NCBI GenBank assembly: GCA_013151535.1 | Contig: JAADIC010000211.1 | Coordinates: forward strand, 1 to 5,107 | Origin: Alphaproteobacteria bacterium | GTDB taxonomy: Bacteria; Pseudomonadota; Alphaproteobacteria; Rhodobacterales; Rhodobacteraceae | Length of the DNA stretch: 5,107 nt | Direction: 5' to 3' | In this document: positions 5,096 through 5,107 of the stretch, in pieces | How positions within the stretch are numbered: the stretch's first letter is position 1 | Layout of the letters: each line of letters starts with the position of its first letter | Program-made: the position numbers and the translations under genes | The notes under the pieces: model-generated | What the model saw: the letters and a program-made list of their open reading frames with translations, nothing else | What the model was told of the DNA's origin: nothing | Database searches by the model: none

Positions 5096-5107
5096 ATGAA
5101 AACGCGG
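5096..5107 (+). CDS. Possible start of a downstream gene (3'-partial)
   Basis: ATG at 5096 opens a frame (MKTR) that runs off the right edge, with GGGG at 5087-5090 as a weak ribosome binding site. The operator-like palindromes upstream make a promoter-proximal start plausible. Only four codons are visible, so nothing can be said of the product, and it may not be a gene at all. Confidence 0.2.

Noticed and set aside
4842..5099. An 85-codon + strand frame crossing the right repeat arm and both palindromes, ending ATGA at 5096
   Set aside because: The frame runs through repeat and operator-like sequence, has no credible start signal and no recognised domain. The ATGA overlap with the possible next start is probably coincidence.

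Overview
The window looks like ordinary chromosomal housekeeping sequence from an alphaproteobacterium, most likely Rhodobacterales (Roseobacter/Rhodobacter group). I base this on family resemblance recalled from memory: an L25 of the long acidic-tailed CTC type, the lldD sequence style, and a pth gene followed by a DUF2332 gene. An intergenic CTCC...GGGAGTATTT motif is also of a kind I associate with that order. No database was consulted.

Layout, all genes on the + strand. (1) 1-767: trpA (tryptophan synthase alpha), missing roughly its first ten codons off the left edge, with a terminator-like hairpin over its stop codon. (2) 831-1995: an lldD-type FMN-dependent alpha-hydroxy-acid (L-lactate) dehydrogenase. 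One extra C in the run at 1481-1483 breaks its frame, so as written only a 229-residue product without the catalytic His is made. (3) 1996-2217: a gene-free stretch with a GC-rich intergenic motif, a C-rich tract (a four-run G-quadruplex motif on the - strand), a small leader hairpin and a strong Shine-Dalgarno. (4) 2218-2883: rplY (ribosomal protein bL25). (5) 2913-2946: a near-perfect intrinsic terminator, very close to the next start. (6) 2962-3627: pth (peptidyl-tRNA hydrolase). (7) 3624-4679: a DUF2332 protein with a methyltransferase-like glycine motif, overlapping pth by four bases (GTGA). (8) 4680-5107: no convincing gene. It holds a 272-bp segment bounded by 32-bp inverted repeats (31/32 matching), then an AT-rich patch with two tight palindromes that looks like a regulatory region, and possibly the start of a further gene at 5096.

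rplY, pth and probably the DUF2332 gene form a translation-related neighbourhood: a 5S-rRNA-binding ribosomal protein, the enzyme that recycles peptidyl-tRNA, and a translationally coupled protein of unknown role. trpA and lldD are separate metabolic genes upstream. I see no CRISPR, phage, toxin-antitoxin or defence system. The points most worth a second look are the lldD frameshift, the inverted-repeat element and palindromes at the right end, and the terminator placed directly in front of pth.
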